In this document: piece after piece, positions 1 to 8,434 of the stretch
How positions within the stretch are numbered: position 1 is the stretch's first letter
Layout: every line of letters starts with the position of its first letter
Origin: Phycisphaerae bacterium
GTDB taxonomy: Bacteria > Planctomycetota > Phycisphaerae > UBA1845
Direction: 5' to 3'
DNA: 64,000 bases
Assembly: GCA_028289375.1 (NCBI GenBank)
Contig: JANQQK010000023.1
Coordinates: 52,152-116,151 of the forward strand
Translations under genes and position numbers: made by a program
Notes under the pieces: generated by a model
What the model saw: the letters and a program-made list of their open reading frames with translations, nothing else
Told to the model about the DNA's origin: nothing
The model's database searches: none

Positions 1-717
1 GCCGGGAAGCATGTCGGCGACGGCGATGCGCTTGATCTCGAGCAATCCGAGCGCAACGGCGAGAAGAACATATCCGCCGACGACATTCATGAGGTTCTGC
101 GACAGATCGGGCAGCCCACCGGCCATGTAGTACGCGGCGATGGAAAGCGATCCCTGAAACACGATGAGCGTAACGATGCTGAAGAGGACGCCGATGCCGA
201 GGCTGGCCGCGAGGGCAAGCGAGCAGAACGCGTCGAGCAATGACTTGATCATCAGCAGATGCGGGTTGCCGTTCAGCCCATTGTCAATGCAGCCGAGAAG
301 CGTAAGCGGTCCGACGCAGAAGATGACGCTGGCAGTTAGGAATCCTTCGGCGAATTTGCCCGCATCGCCGGAGCCAAATCGTTTGTGAATGCTCCGGCCG
401 AGCGCTTCGACGCGATCCTGCAGCCGCAACGCCGTCCCGATGAGTGAACCGACCAGAAGCGAACCGACGGTGATCATGGCGATCTTCGCGCCATAGGTTC
501 CGCCCGCGTGGCCTTCGGGGCGGTATTTGGTGATGGTGCTCGACATGATGAGAACGGCGGCGTCGATGCCGAGGGTGATGGTCACGAGGCCAAGCCCCTG
601 CAGAACGATGCGCTGATAGCGTTCGGGGAGTCGCCCTGAGAGAAGCAGGCCGAGGACCGATCCGACGGCGACGGTGATGACGTTGAAGATGGTACCGCTG
701 AGGGCCGTCCACAGCAT
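1..717 (-). CDS. DUF554 (YqgA/YdfK-like) membrane protein, partial
   Basis: The gene starts at ATG 717 and runs off the left edge, so only the first 239 residues are visible. The N-terminus reads MLWTALSGTIFNVITVAVGS, followed by several long hydrophobic segments, short Gly-rich turns and a GCIDNGLNG motif near residue 145. This arrangement matches the DUF554 family of small multi-pass inner-membrane proteins (YqgA and YdfK in E. coli), whose transport substrate is not known. The family is normally about 230-240 residues, so the protein is nearly complete here. It points away from the next gene and shares no operon inside the window. The family call rests on overall pattern recall rather than on a catalytic motif. 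Confidence 0.8.
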   Translation of the reverse strand, partial: MLWTALSGTIFNVITVAVGSVLGLLLSGRLPERYQRIVLQGLGLVTITLGIDAAVLIMSSTITKYRPEGHAGGTYGAKIAMITVGSLLVGSLIGTALRLQDRVEALGRSIHKRFGSGDAGKFAEGFLTASVIFCVGPLTLLGCIDNGLNGNPHLLMIKSLLDAFCSLALAASLGIGVLFSIVTLIVFQGSLSIAAYYMAGGLPDLSQNLMNVVGGYVLLAVALGLLEIKRIAVADMLPG

Positions 718-787
718 GAGTGGTGTCCTTTCACGCTGGTTTGACGATAGTTCGCGGGCTGGCGTCGGTCAATGATCGACGTGGCGA

Positions 788-3478
788 TCAGGGGCCGGTG
801 ACGACATCGACAAAGCGATCATAGTCGTCGAGATCGACGTCGAAATCAGCATCGAGATCGAACGCGTCGCAACCGGGCGGCAGGCCGGGAGAAGGCTTGG
901 GCGTGCGACAGAGTTGGAATTGGCCGAAGTCGGCGAGGTCGATGTCGCTGTCGAAGTCACCGTCTCCGCAACCAGTGACAAGCAACTCGGCCGGATCACT
1001 CTCCGCAAAACCGCAGGCGTTGATGGCTTGAACGGTGTAACTGCCACCGTCGGCAATTCCAAGATCAGGCAGGAAAAGGAAGAAGCTGGTTTCGCCCTCG
1101 AGTGGCTGTCCGTCTCTAAGCCACTGGAAACTCGTGGCGTTCACCGCACTGGCGAAGGTGGTCCAACTTTCGCCGGCGCAGAATTCGGCGTCGCTTGGTC
1201 CGGAGGTCACGGCGACGGCCTCGGGTACGATCAGTTGCACCGATTGGCTTCGGGTGCTGTTCTGAACATCGCCGCAGCGCCGCGTCACCTCGACCGAATA
1301 CAGATCCTGATCATCATTCGAAACATTACTGATGGTCAGGGATGCATCGGTCTCGCCCGGGAGTGGTTCGTCGTCGCGGAACCACTGGAAGGTGGCGCCA
1401 GTTTCGGCAGCGACGGTGAACGTGACATCCTCGCCGGCGCACGCTTCCTGATTGGTCGGCTGTCGCGTGATGTCGGGTGCGGTGCAAACGCGAAGCGTGA
1501 CGGTGGACTGATTGCTGGGAAGAGCGCTCACGGCGGAGTATGTGAAGCTGCCCTCACCCGTCGCGTCAGAACCGATTTGGACAAGTGTCGCCGCATAGGC
1601 CGTCGTGGGAATGGCAAATGGTGGCAGGCCCGTAATGGTGATGGTTGTTGAGATGCCATCAGGGTCCAATACCGGGAAATCAACGAGGAGGAACTGACCC
1701 GGCAGCACGTCCAGCGTATACGAAAATGTCACCGGTGGCTGATCGCCAATGACCTGACTGGCTCCGGTGGCCGCCCCTGTCTGAAGCATCAGAGGCGCAC
1801 TGACAGCGCGTCGACCATCTTCAAAAACAGCCACCGCGAACAGTCGCGACGTGCCTTGTCCAAGCACAGAGCCATGCACCGTAAACGAATCGGCATCCTG
1901 GTCCGTGGCGGCGAGGACTCGGGCGTTGTGCCGCAGCTGAATCTCATCAACGCTCGAACCCGCGGCGCCCACCGTGATCTCGTAGGTTCCGTCAACGGCG
2001 CCGTCGCTTATGTTCGACGAAGCGGTTGCGGAAAGACCATTATTGTCGACCACAATCTCGCCGACCCATCGGCCCTGCGTTCGGACGTCGGAATCGTCGA
2101 AGGCGATGACGCGCAGTTCATGCCAGCCGTCGGCGAACATGGTCGTGTCGATGGTGAATGTGTTGCCGGGCGACTGAGTATCGACCAATTTGCCGTCGAC
2201 GTGCAGATCAAGCTGCGCGATCGTGGCCGAGGGTGAGTCGGTCGTGGCGGACGGCGTGATCGTGATGACACCACTGACATTCTCGCTGGGCGCATCAGGG
2301 ACCGCGACCTCGGGGAAGTACACAAACGGTTGCGTGAGTGGATCGCCGTAGAACAGGCATTGGAATGGCGTCCACTCAATGCTGCGGAATAATGCTTCGC
2401 CGAGCGAAAGTCCACGGAAATACCAATTGTGCAACTGTGGGTGCGGGAACTTGCCGGGAATACCACCGTCGGGCAGGCCGAATACGCACGGTTCCTCGAC
2501 GGTGCCCATCGTGCCGCTGGCTCCTTTGCGAATCCACTCGGACATCTTGGTTTGTGCACCGGTATCGAACGTGGCCGCAAAGCTCGTCAGGTGATCGCAG
2601 AAGGCGCCAGGCAAGACTTCGAAATCGCCCTCTTCGATCGGCAGGTTGTCTTCGCCGGTGAGGATGCCAAGGCAGTCTGTCTCACCGATTGGCAGGTCGG
2701 CCATGATCTCTTCAGCCTGTGCACCGTCGGCGAGCATGGCGTTGATGGTGTCTTCGAAGAGCGGATCGCGCGGTGGGCTGCGAAAGTCGTCGTCGGTTTC
2801 CATGAAATAAAAAGTGCCGACCGGACGTGTTCCGTCGCTGGCGACGCTGCGGTCGATCATGTCGATGATCTCGCCGATCGCGTTGCCGCGCGGGCCGCTG
2901 TATCCGAGCATGAAGCCGATGAAGTACTGCTTGGCTGAGGAACTGCCGCTGGGTTGCCCCTGGTTCCAGGCTTCGTTGCTGTCGAAGGATCGCGGGACGT
3001 TCCCGGCGTTGTGGTAGCGATTGGGTTCGAAGACCGAAAGGTTGCCGCCAAGAATATCCTCCGTGACGAACGTGGTCGTGTAAACAGAGGACGCACTGAA
3101 CCGCCCGATGCCGCCCGGCGTGCAGCCGGCGGCATCAACCAGGTCATCGCCTGACCTGACAAAGAATTCCTCGACCGGCGGGATGATGATGTAGTCGACA
3201 TGATCATCAATCCCGCGAAAGCCAAGCGTGCCAAGCAGTGCGTTGCGATGAAAGTCGGCAAAGTCCTGAAAATCGAACGGAACAGGATTCAGGTACAGAA
3301 TATTGCGGTCCGGGATGTTGCGGACGGACTTGTAGTGGTTGGCGACACGGAGGGCGTCGTCGGACCGAGGATCGACGAGCAGAACAACGTTCTCAGGGCC
3401 CCCACCGGCGTTGACAGATCGCGAAATCAAACCGCCCGCGATCAACATCATCGTCATCAGAAGAAATGCGTTCCGCAT
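788..3478 (-). CDS. TIGR03790-family secreted protein with Ig-like and dockerin-like domains
   Basis: An 896-residue exported protein with a signal peptide at residues 1-24 (ends SRSVNA). Residues about 30-400 follow the TIGR03790 pattern, beginning with VVLLVDPRSDDALRVANHY and continuing through IPDRNILYL. Residues about 410-650 are beta-rich Ig/cadherin-like modules. Two Ig-like repeats follow, each with the FQW..DG/D..L...T motif (for example ATFQWFRDDEPLPGETDASL). The C-terminus carries a GDGDFDSDIDLADFGQFQ element and a second DLDADFDVDLDDYDRF element, together a dockerin-like pair of calcium loops. No PEP-CTERM signal is present, so attachment may be through the dockerin-like end or absent. 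TIGR03790 proteins are common in bacteria with exosortase systems, but their biochemical function is not established. Confidence 0.8.
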   Translation of the reverse strand: MRNAFLLMTMMLIAGGLISRSVNAGGGPENVVLLVDPRSDDALRVANHYKSVRNIPDRNILYLNPVPFDFQDFADFHRNALLGTLGFRGIDDHVDYIIIPPVEEFFVRSGDDLVDAAGCTPGGIGRFSASSVYTTTFVTEDILGGNLSVFEPNRYHNAGNVPRSFDSNEAWNQGQPSGSSSAKQYFIGFMLGYSGPRGNAIGEIIDMIDRSVASDGTRPVGTFYFMETDDDFRSPPRDPLFEDTINAMLADGAQAEEIMADLPIGETDCLGILTGEDNLPIEEGDFEVLPGAFCDHLTSFAATFDTGAQTKMSEWIRKGASGTMGTVEEPCVFGLPDGGIPGKFPHPQLHNWYFRGLSLGEALFRSIEWTPFQCLFYGDPLTQPFVYFPEVAVPDAPSENVSGVITITPSATTDSPSATIAQLDLHVDGKLVDTQSPGNTFTIDTTMFADGWHELRVIAFDDSDVRTQGRWVGEIVVDNNGLSATASSNISDGAVDGTYEITVGAAGSSVDEIQLRHNARVLAATDQDADSFTVHGSVLGQGTSRLFAVAVFEDGRRAVSAPLMLQTGAATGASQVIGDQPPVTFSYTLDVLPGQFLLVDFPVLDPDGISTTITITGLPPFAIPTTAYAATLVQIGSDATGEGSFTYSAVSALPSNQSTVTLRVCTAPDITRQPTNQEACAGEDVTFTVAAETGATFQWFRDDEPLPGETDASLTISNVSNDDQDLYSVEVTRRCGDVQNSTRSQSVQLIVPEAVAVTSGPSDAEFCAGESWTTFASAVNATSFQWLRDGQPLEGETSFFLFLPDLGIADGGSYTVQAINACGFAESDPAELLVTGCGDGDFDSDIDLADFGQFQLCRTPKPSPGLPPGCDAFDLDADFDVDLDDYDRFVDVVTGP

Positions 3479-4047
3479 GTGCGACTACCAAACCATCCCT
3501 TGAACCCAATTCTGCCCGACTGAACCGATGGCTGATTATACCCAAACCACCATCTCAACTCCGCGCCTGCTGTGAAATTTGCCTGGCAAGCTGGGAAAAA
3601 TTTGCGGGCGGTGGTATCGGCCATTTTCCGGGCAGAATTTCGATCTTATCGGCCACCGGCATGTTGTGGCGGCAAATCGCCGGCGTCTGGGCAACATTTT
3701 GCTTGAACCCCACGTTTGACCCCGCTATCTTCTGGAAGACAACAACTTAGGGCATTTTCCTGCACGCAGCTTCGGCTGTGTGGTTGGGGAAGTGCAGCGG
3801 GTTTGGTCCGATAATGCGATTCGTGCAAGATGCAGCACAGGTCGTTGACTTCGGTCAAGTGCCTGTTTAGAGTTGTGCTGTAGGGAGGAAGCTCGGGGAA
3901 GAGAGAGAGAGTTGTCAACGGGCGGCTGACGGGTCGCCATCACGCCAACTTCTTTTCCGAGTAACGACAACTGAAACGCACGGAATCGGCGATCGCGCTC
4001 TGGGTGTGTTCGTACGGACCGTGGCATTTGGAAAGAGGGAGAGAGGA
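3479..4047. other. Divergent intergenic region, no gene seen
   Basis: About 570 bases lie between the divergent starts at 3478 (minus) and 4048 (plus). I found no reading frame with convincing protein character. The right half is purine-rich just before the PEP-CTERM gene (GAGAGAGAGAG near 3902-3912), and a sigma70-like promoter is proposed at 3845-3873. The left part, about 3530-3740, is comparatively AT-rich and could hold the promoter for the minus-strand gene, but no clear hexamer pair stood out. Confidence 0.6.
3845..3873 (+). promoter_or_regulatory. Sigma70-like promoter candidate for the PEP-CTERM gene
   Basis: TTGACT (3845-3850) and TAGAGT (3868-3873) are separated by exactly 17 bases. 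They match the -35 and -10 consensus at 5/6 and 4/6 positions. The predicted transcript would have a leader of roughly 165 bases before the ATG at 4048. Planctomycete promoters are poorly described, so this is a candidate only. Confidence 0.35.
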
Positions 4048-4698
4048 ATGGCCTGCGAAAGCAATGCCACTCGACGCTCAGGACTACGTCGACTGTGGCC
4101 ATGGATGGTTGCGGTGTTGGGCATGATGCCGCTGAGTTCGATGGGCGAGACGATCTCGGTCATCGGCCCGGCTGGGGGTGAAGTGATTGCCGGTGATTCG
4201 CTGACGGCGCTCGTCATGATCAGTGATTCAACGGAGGCATTGGTCGGTTACACGGTGGACGTTCGTGTCGTTCCCCTTGCGGGTGCGACGGGCACGATCA
4301 CGCGTGATCTGGTCAATTCAAACTTTGGCGATCCACAGAACCTGATTGATGCCAGTGGAACGGGCGAGGCGCGTCACAGCCCGCTGAGTTTCATCGGTCC
4401 GTCAGCTGGCGGTGGCGTTTTCTTCAACGCCGTAACCGCAAGCCTCGAGACGATTCCTGGTGCGGCGGCCGGCGTCAACGACATTCTCGGCGAGGCATGG
4501 TTCACCGTATCGGGTGATGCATCCGGTCAGTTCCGAATTGAGCTCGGTCCATCGACCGCGCTTGCGGGTGAAGGATTCGACCCGATTCCGTTTGAGTCGG
4601 TCTCGACGACGGTGACTGTGGTTCCGGAACCTGCTGCTGTTCTGCTGGCAGGTCTTGGTGCCTTGACACTGTTTCGTGGTCGCCGACGACACGCCTAG
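4048..4698 (+). CDS. PEP-CTERM sorting-domain protein
   Basis: A 216-residue exported protein. The ATG at 4048 is preferred over an in-frame upstream start because GGGAGAGAGGA lies directly before it. A hydrophobic signal sequence covers residues about 14-34. The body is a beta-rich cohesin-like or Ig-like domain. The C-terminus is a textbook PEP-CTERM tail: VPEPAAVLLAGLGALTLF followed by RGRRRHA, that is VPEP motif, membrane helix and basic cluster. Such tails are recognised and cut by exosortases, and one is encoded at 20958-21953. The protein is therefore probably delivered to the surface together with the exopolysaccharide. It lies upstream of another surface-protein gene on the same strand, separated by about 140 bases. 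Confidence 0.85.
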   Translation: MACESNATRRSGLRRLWPWMVAVLGMMPLSSMGETISVIGPAGGEVIAGDSLTALVMISDSTEALVGYTVDVRVVPLAGATGTITRDLVNSNFGDPQNLIDASGTGEARHSPLSFIGPSAGGGVFFNAVTASLETIPGAAAGVNDILGEAWFTVSGDASGQFRIELGPSTALAGEGFDPIPFESVSTTVTVVPEPAAVLLAGLGALTLFRGRRRHA

Positions 4699-4840
4699 GG
4701 GTGGGTCCGATTCAGGTCTGGGGGGAAAGCAAGCGACGATTGTCACGTCGCGTTCGTGGATGGTCTCTACGTACATCCGGAGGAGTGGTTGAGAGCGGAT
4801 TGAGAAATCAACCGCAAGCAGCAGTCCGATTGAGGGAATC

Positions 4841-7549
4841 ATGAGAGAAAAACGATACATGCAAACACGCAACTGGGCACGGCAGCTTTTGACGGTATTT
4901 GCGGTGACCGCGTCTGCGGCACTCGCGGGTGGTTCGGATGTTGCGACGATTGTGGATCTGCAGCCGCATCCGAATGATTGGGTGTCTGGCGGCGAATCGC
5001 TGAGCAGCATCACGGTGACATTCAGCGAGCCGGTCGCAAATGTCGTCGGTGCGGTGTCGGCATTCGTTCTGACGACCGATGCCAACGCCTGCGGACTGTC
5101 GGCGAATGCGGCGACGGTCAATGTCGTCGATTCCGGCGACATGACGACCTACACGATCGAGTTTGATCCGCCCATCTCGGCATTCGACGCGGTGGAAGAG
5201 GATTTGGCCGACCCGAAGCGAGTACAGGTCATCATCTCGGACGCTGTCAGCACGGGCAGTGGGCCCCTCAATGGCGAGACCGACAATCCATCGAATCCAA
5301 CGCTACCGACAGGCAATCAGCGTGGTGACGGCACCCCGCTGGCCGGTGGTGAGTGTGTGCTTGAATACACCGTCATCGCAGGTGATGCGAATCGTGATGG
5401 CGTGGTGAACGTCTTTGACGTTGGTGCTTTGAGCGCCGCCCAGACGGCATGCGGCGATTGCACAACCAATGAAGGTGTCTGCCCGAACGCATTGACCGAT
5501 GAGCAGGCGTTCGCGGACCTTAACGATGACGGATGCGTCGACGTTGCTGATCAGGCTGCATTCGTGGCTGGTTCCGGCGGCGTCCTGCCGACCGGCAATG
5601 GGAGCGGGCCGAGCGTGACGGATCTGGGTCCGGCGTGCTTTGGTACGGTGGATGTCACAAGCCTCGATGTAACCTTTGACGAAGACGTGGAGCCGTCGAC
5701 CGTGACGGTGGACACGTTGATCGCGGTTGATTCCGTGGGCAATGTGCTGCGTGCCGACTCGGTCAACGTCGTCGGTGACACGGCAACTTACGACTTCAGC
5801 GGTTCGCCGTTGCTGGCTACCGAGACGTACAACATCTCGGTAAGCAGTGGCATTTCGGGCGCATGCCTGGACTTCTCGGCACTTTCGACGTTCGTTCGTG
5901 GCGATGACGACGACTGCGACGGAATCGTCAATGATGACGACAATTGCCCGGCCGACATGAACAACGATCAGGCGGATGCCGATTCGGACGACGTCGGTGA
6001 CGTTTGCGATCAGTGCGCCGGCGGCGATGACAACGTGGATACGGATGGGGACGGCGTGGCTGACTTCTGCGACCCGTGTCCGAATGCCAATCCCGATGAC
6101 AGTGACGCCGATACCGTATGCGACGATGTTGATGCCTGCATCGGATTCGACGACGCACTCGATGCTGACGCAGATGGTGTACCGGATGGCTGCGATCAGT
6201 GTGCCGGCGGTGATGATACGGTAGACGCCGATGGTGACGGTGTTGCCGACTTCTGCGACCCATGCCCTGCGGACAATCCCGACGACAGCGACGCTGATGG
6301 TGTCTGCAACTCGGCGGACATCTGCCCGGGCAATGACGACACGGTTGATACCGACACAGACGGCGTCCCGGACGGCTGCGATCAGTGTGCCGGTGGTGAC
6401 GACGCGGTAGATGGCGACGGCGACGGTGTTGCAGACTTCTGCGATCCGTGCCCGGTGGACAATCCTGATGATACGGATGGCGACGGCGGCTGCGACGCTG
6501 CCGATGGCGACGACGACAACGACGGCGTCCCGGACACGAGTGACCCAGCTCCGACCAATCCGAACATCTGCGGTGACAGTGATGGCGACACGTGCGACGA
6601 CTGCTCGATCGGAACCGATGACTTCGGCGTTCAGCCGGACAACGCGGCCGACAACGACGGTCCCGACGCCGACAACGACGGCCTGTGCGACGCCGGCGAT
6701 CCCACACCCAACGGTGAGGATGACGGTGGCGGCGGAGGTGGTGGCGGCGGCGGTGGCGGTGGCGGTGGTGCCGCTCCCCAGCCGGACTTCCCGTTCGTTA
6801 CCGCTGAGATCGACGGCGACCGTGAAGCGCTGCTCAACCTCAATTCGGAAGACGATCTCGTCACCGTCATCGTCCAGGTGATCGATGGCACGCCGGGCGA
6901 AACAGTCGACGTCACGCTGTATGACAGCGAAGATGGTCCCGGAACGCCGGGCAATGAGACCTTCGAAGGCTTCGTCGATGACGATGCAATCGACTTCGCG
7001 TTCGACGCCACCTCAACCATGGTGGATGAAGCCACGATTCTTCTGCAGATGATCATTCCGGCCAGCTTCGTCGATGATCTCGATGTCGATCCTGCTGATC
7101 TCGATCTGCACGTGCTGGACGAGGATGCCGAACCTGAGACGTGGGTGCGTGCCGGCGAGGTGTTCGTGGGCGAGTCCGCACCAAGCACGACGGTCGGCGA
7201 GTATGGCTACGAGGAGTTGATCGACGGTCGCCTGCGTTACTGGGCCGTACGTAGTGCATTGAGCGTCTACACGATCGGTGCATCGATCCTTGGCCCGTCG
7301 CAGCTGCCAACGACGCCGGATGAGCCTGAAGTGCCCGATTCGGACGAGCCAACACCGGATCTGCCCGAGCAGCCGGTACCGGACGACATGGACACCGATG
7401 AGCCGGTCGACGAAGAGCCGCCGGCACAGGATCCGCCGATGGAGGAGCCGCAGTGCGGTGCCCCGTGTGGTATGATGGGCACGATGACGATGCCGCTGAT
7501 GCTGGCGGGCATGATGTCGATGCGACGTCGCCGATGGGCAGGCCTGTAA
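4841..7549 (+). CDS. Large surface protein with dockerin-like, TSP3 repeats and Cys-Gly/Arg C-terminal anchor
   Basis: A 902-residue secreted protein. The start at 4841 follows GAGGGA, and a signal peptide ends near ASAALA. In order there is: an SbsA-like Ig domain (about 30-140); a dockerin-like calcium pair (GDANRDGVVNVFD, then DLNDDGCVDVADQ, about 180-240); a second SbsA-like domain (about 260-350); a run of thrombospondin type 3 calcium repeats with paired Cys (about 355-620); a 15-glycine run; a beta domain (about 645-800); an acidic Pro-rich stalk; and a tail CGAPCGMMGTMTMPLMLAGM followed by RRRRW. That tail resembles the MYXO-CTERM (GC_trans_RRR) type of sorting signal, not PEP-CTERM. 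The protein is probably a calcium-stiffened surface stalk or matrix component. Confidence 0.8.
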   Translation: MREKRYMQTRNWARQLLTVFAVTASAALAGGSDVATIVDLQPHPNDWVSGGESLSSITVTFSEPVANVVGAVSAFVLTTDANACGLSANAATVNVVDSGDMTTYTIEFDPPISAFDAVEEDLADPKRVQVIISDAVSTGSGPLNGETDNPSNPTLPTGNQRGDGTPLAGGECVLEYTVIAGDANRDGVVNVFDVGALSAAQTACGDCTTNEGVCPNALTDEQAFADLNDDGCVDVADQAAFVAGSGGVLPTGNGSGPSVTDLGPACFGTVDVTSLDVTFDEDVEPSTVTVDTLIAVDSVGNVLRADSVNVVGDTATYDFSGSPLLATETYNISVSSGISGACLDFSALSTFVRGDDDDCDGIVNDDDNCPADMNNDQADADSDDVGDVCDQCAGGDDNVDTDGDGVADFCDPCPNANPDDSDADTVCDDVDACIGFDDALDADADGVPDGCDQCAGGDDTVDADGDGVADFCDPCPADNPDDSDADGVCNSADICPGNDDTVDTDTDGVPDGCDQCAGGDDAVDGDGDGVADFCDPCPVDNPDDTDGDGGCDAADGDDDNDGVPDTSDPAPTNPNICGDSDGDTCDDCSIGTDDFGVQPDNAADNDGPDADNDGLCDAGDPTPNGEDDGGGGGGGGGGGGGGGAAPQPDFPFVTAEIDGDREALLNLNSEDDLVTVIVQVIDGTPGETVDVTLYDSEDGPGTPGNETFEGFVDDDAIDFAFDATSTMVDEATILLQMIIPASFVDDLDVDPADLDLHVLDEDAEPETWVRAGEVFVGESAPSTTVGEYGYEELIDGRLRYWAVRSALSVYTIGASILGPSQLPTTPDEPEVPDSDEPTPDLPEQPVPDDMDTDEPVDEEPPAQDPPMEEPQCGAPCGMMGTMTMPLMLAGMMSMRRRRWAGL
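5905..6720 (+). repeat. Array of thrombospondin type 3 coding repeats
   Basis: The coding sequence repeats a DxDxDGVxDxCDxC pattern (for example DTDGDGVADFCDPCP, and DQCAGGD three or more times) with near-identical stretches at DNA level around 6010-6085, 6190-6265 and 6375-6455. It ends in a GGN-rich run (about 6724-6770) that encodes polyglycine. Spacing follows protein repeat units of about 35-40 residues, which points to intragenic duplication. Such arrays can expand or contract by recombination. Confidence 0.8.
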
Positions 7550-7594
7550 TATCGGGCCGGACATTGGCGACCCCAACTGGGACGCTGATGAGCC

Positions 7595-7813
7595 ATGTTT
7601 GAATTCCTGATCACCATGACCGCGGTCGTATTGGCCGCGGTCTTTCTTTTGCGCCGGGCGTGGCGATCGCTGAACGCGAGCGAAGGCAGCGCGTGTGGTT
7701 CATGTTCGACCCGGAAGTCCGGAGCAACTCAGCCGAAACCTCAGCCATTTGTTCCGCTGGATGCTCTGACGGTGTCAACCGTGGATGAGTCGGCGGAGCG
7801 AGGCGACGGATAG
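7595..7813 (+). CDS. Small Cys-rich single-pass membrane protein (FeoB-associated type)
   Basis: A 72-residue protein with one N-terminal membrane helix (FLITMTAVVLAAVFLL), a basic stop-transfer patch, then a short Cys-rich motif ACGSCSTRK and a polar tail. This matches the general form of the FeoB-associated Cys-rich membrane protein family, but no FeoB is encoded in the window, so a link to iron is unproven. Its last 39 bases overlap the 3' end of the convergent HAD gene. The gene could be a small orphan membrane protein. Confidence 0.5.
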   Translation: MFEFLITMTAVVLAAVFLLRRAWRSLNASEGSACGSCSTRKSGATQPKPQPFVPLDALTVSTVDESAERGDG

Positions 7814-8434
7814 TTCTTCGAGTGAATCGACGATCAGGTTCGCGGCGGTGAGTTTTTCGCGCGGGTGTTCGGTTGTCACGGCGATCGACTTCATGCCGCC
7901 GTCGACGGCTGCATTGATGCCTGCGGGCGCGTCTTCGATGACAACGCAGTGATGCGGTTCCCGCTTTAGTCCTGCTGCGGCTTTGAGGAACACTTCCGGG
8001 TGAGGCTTGCCGATGGCGACGTCGTGTCCGGTGACCACGTGCACGATGCAGTCGGCGATGCCCATGGCGTCGATGGCCAGTTGGATGTTCAGCGGGTGGC
8101 CGGATGAGCCAATGGCGCAGGGGATGTCTGCATCGCGACAGGCACGGGCCAGCTCGACACCGCCGGGCAGAATCATCAGTCGATCGCCCACGATGTCGCG
8201 GTAATACTGCTCCTTGCGCTCGCCCAGCTCGTCCATCTCTGCATTGCTGTAGCCATCCCCGAACAGAATGGGAATGATGTCGCGGTTCTGCCGGCCGAAA
8301 GTCTGCTTGAACTGCTCGTCGGTGATGGGTTTGCCGAGTTCATTCGCCAGTTTCATCCAGCTGTCACGATGTGGGCCGGACGAGTCGATCAACACACCGT
8401 CCAGGTCAAAGATGACGCCGATGTTGTCAGTCAT
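7775..8434 (-). CDS. HAD-superfamily phosphatase/phosphomutase (beta-PGM-like)
   Basis: A 219-residue cytosolic enzyme with the HAD motifs in order: DLDGVLID (nucleophile Asp, residues about 10-17), GSSGH (motif II, around residue 110), the Lys in IGKPHPEVF (motif III) and VIEDAPAGINAA (motif IV). The alpha-helical cap begins HRDSWMKL, as in beta-phosphoglucomutase and sugar phosphatases. The ATG at 8434 is preferred because the longer frame upstream lies within the next gene and has low-complexity sequence. The start overlaps the stop of the DUF2723 gene by 8 bases, so it is the last gene of the exopolysaccharide operon. It probably supplies or trims a sugar phosphate for that pathway. The exact substrate cannot be read. 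Confidence 0.85.
   Translation of the reverse strand: MTDNIGVIFDLDGVLIDSSGPHRDSWMKLANELGKPITDEQFKQTFGRQNRDIIPILFGDGYSNAEMDELGERKEQYYRDIVGDRLMILPGGVELARACRDADIPCAIGSSGHPLNIQLAIDAMGIADCIVHVVTGHDVAIGKPHPEVFLKAAAGLKREPHHCVVIEDAPAGINAAVDGGMKSIAVTTEHPREKLTAANLIVDSLEELSVASLRRLIHG

Noticed and set aside
5928..6707. Arg/His-rich minus-strand frame opposite the TSP3 repeats
   Set aside because: Its repeats are the complement of Asp/Gly codons in the TSP3 array; no start signal or protein character.
5905..6720. CRISPR-like direct repeats
   Set aside because: Repeat units are in frame, vary in length and encode calcium-binding TSP3 modules; there are no unique spacers and no cas genes.
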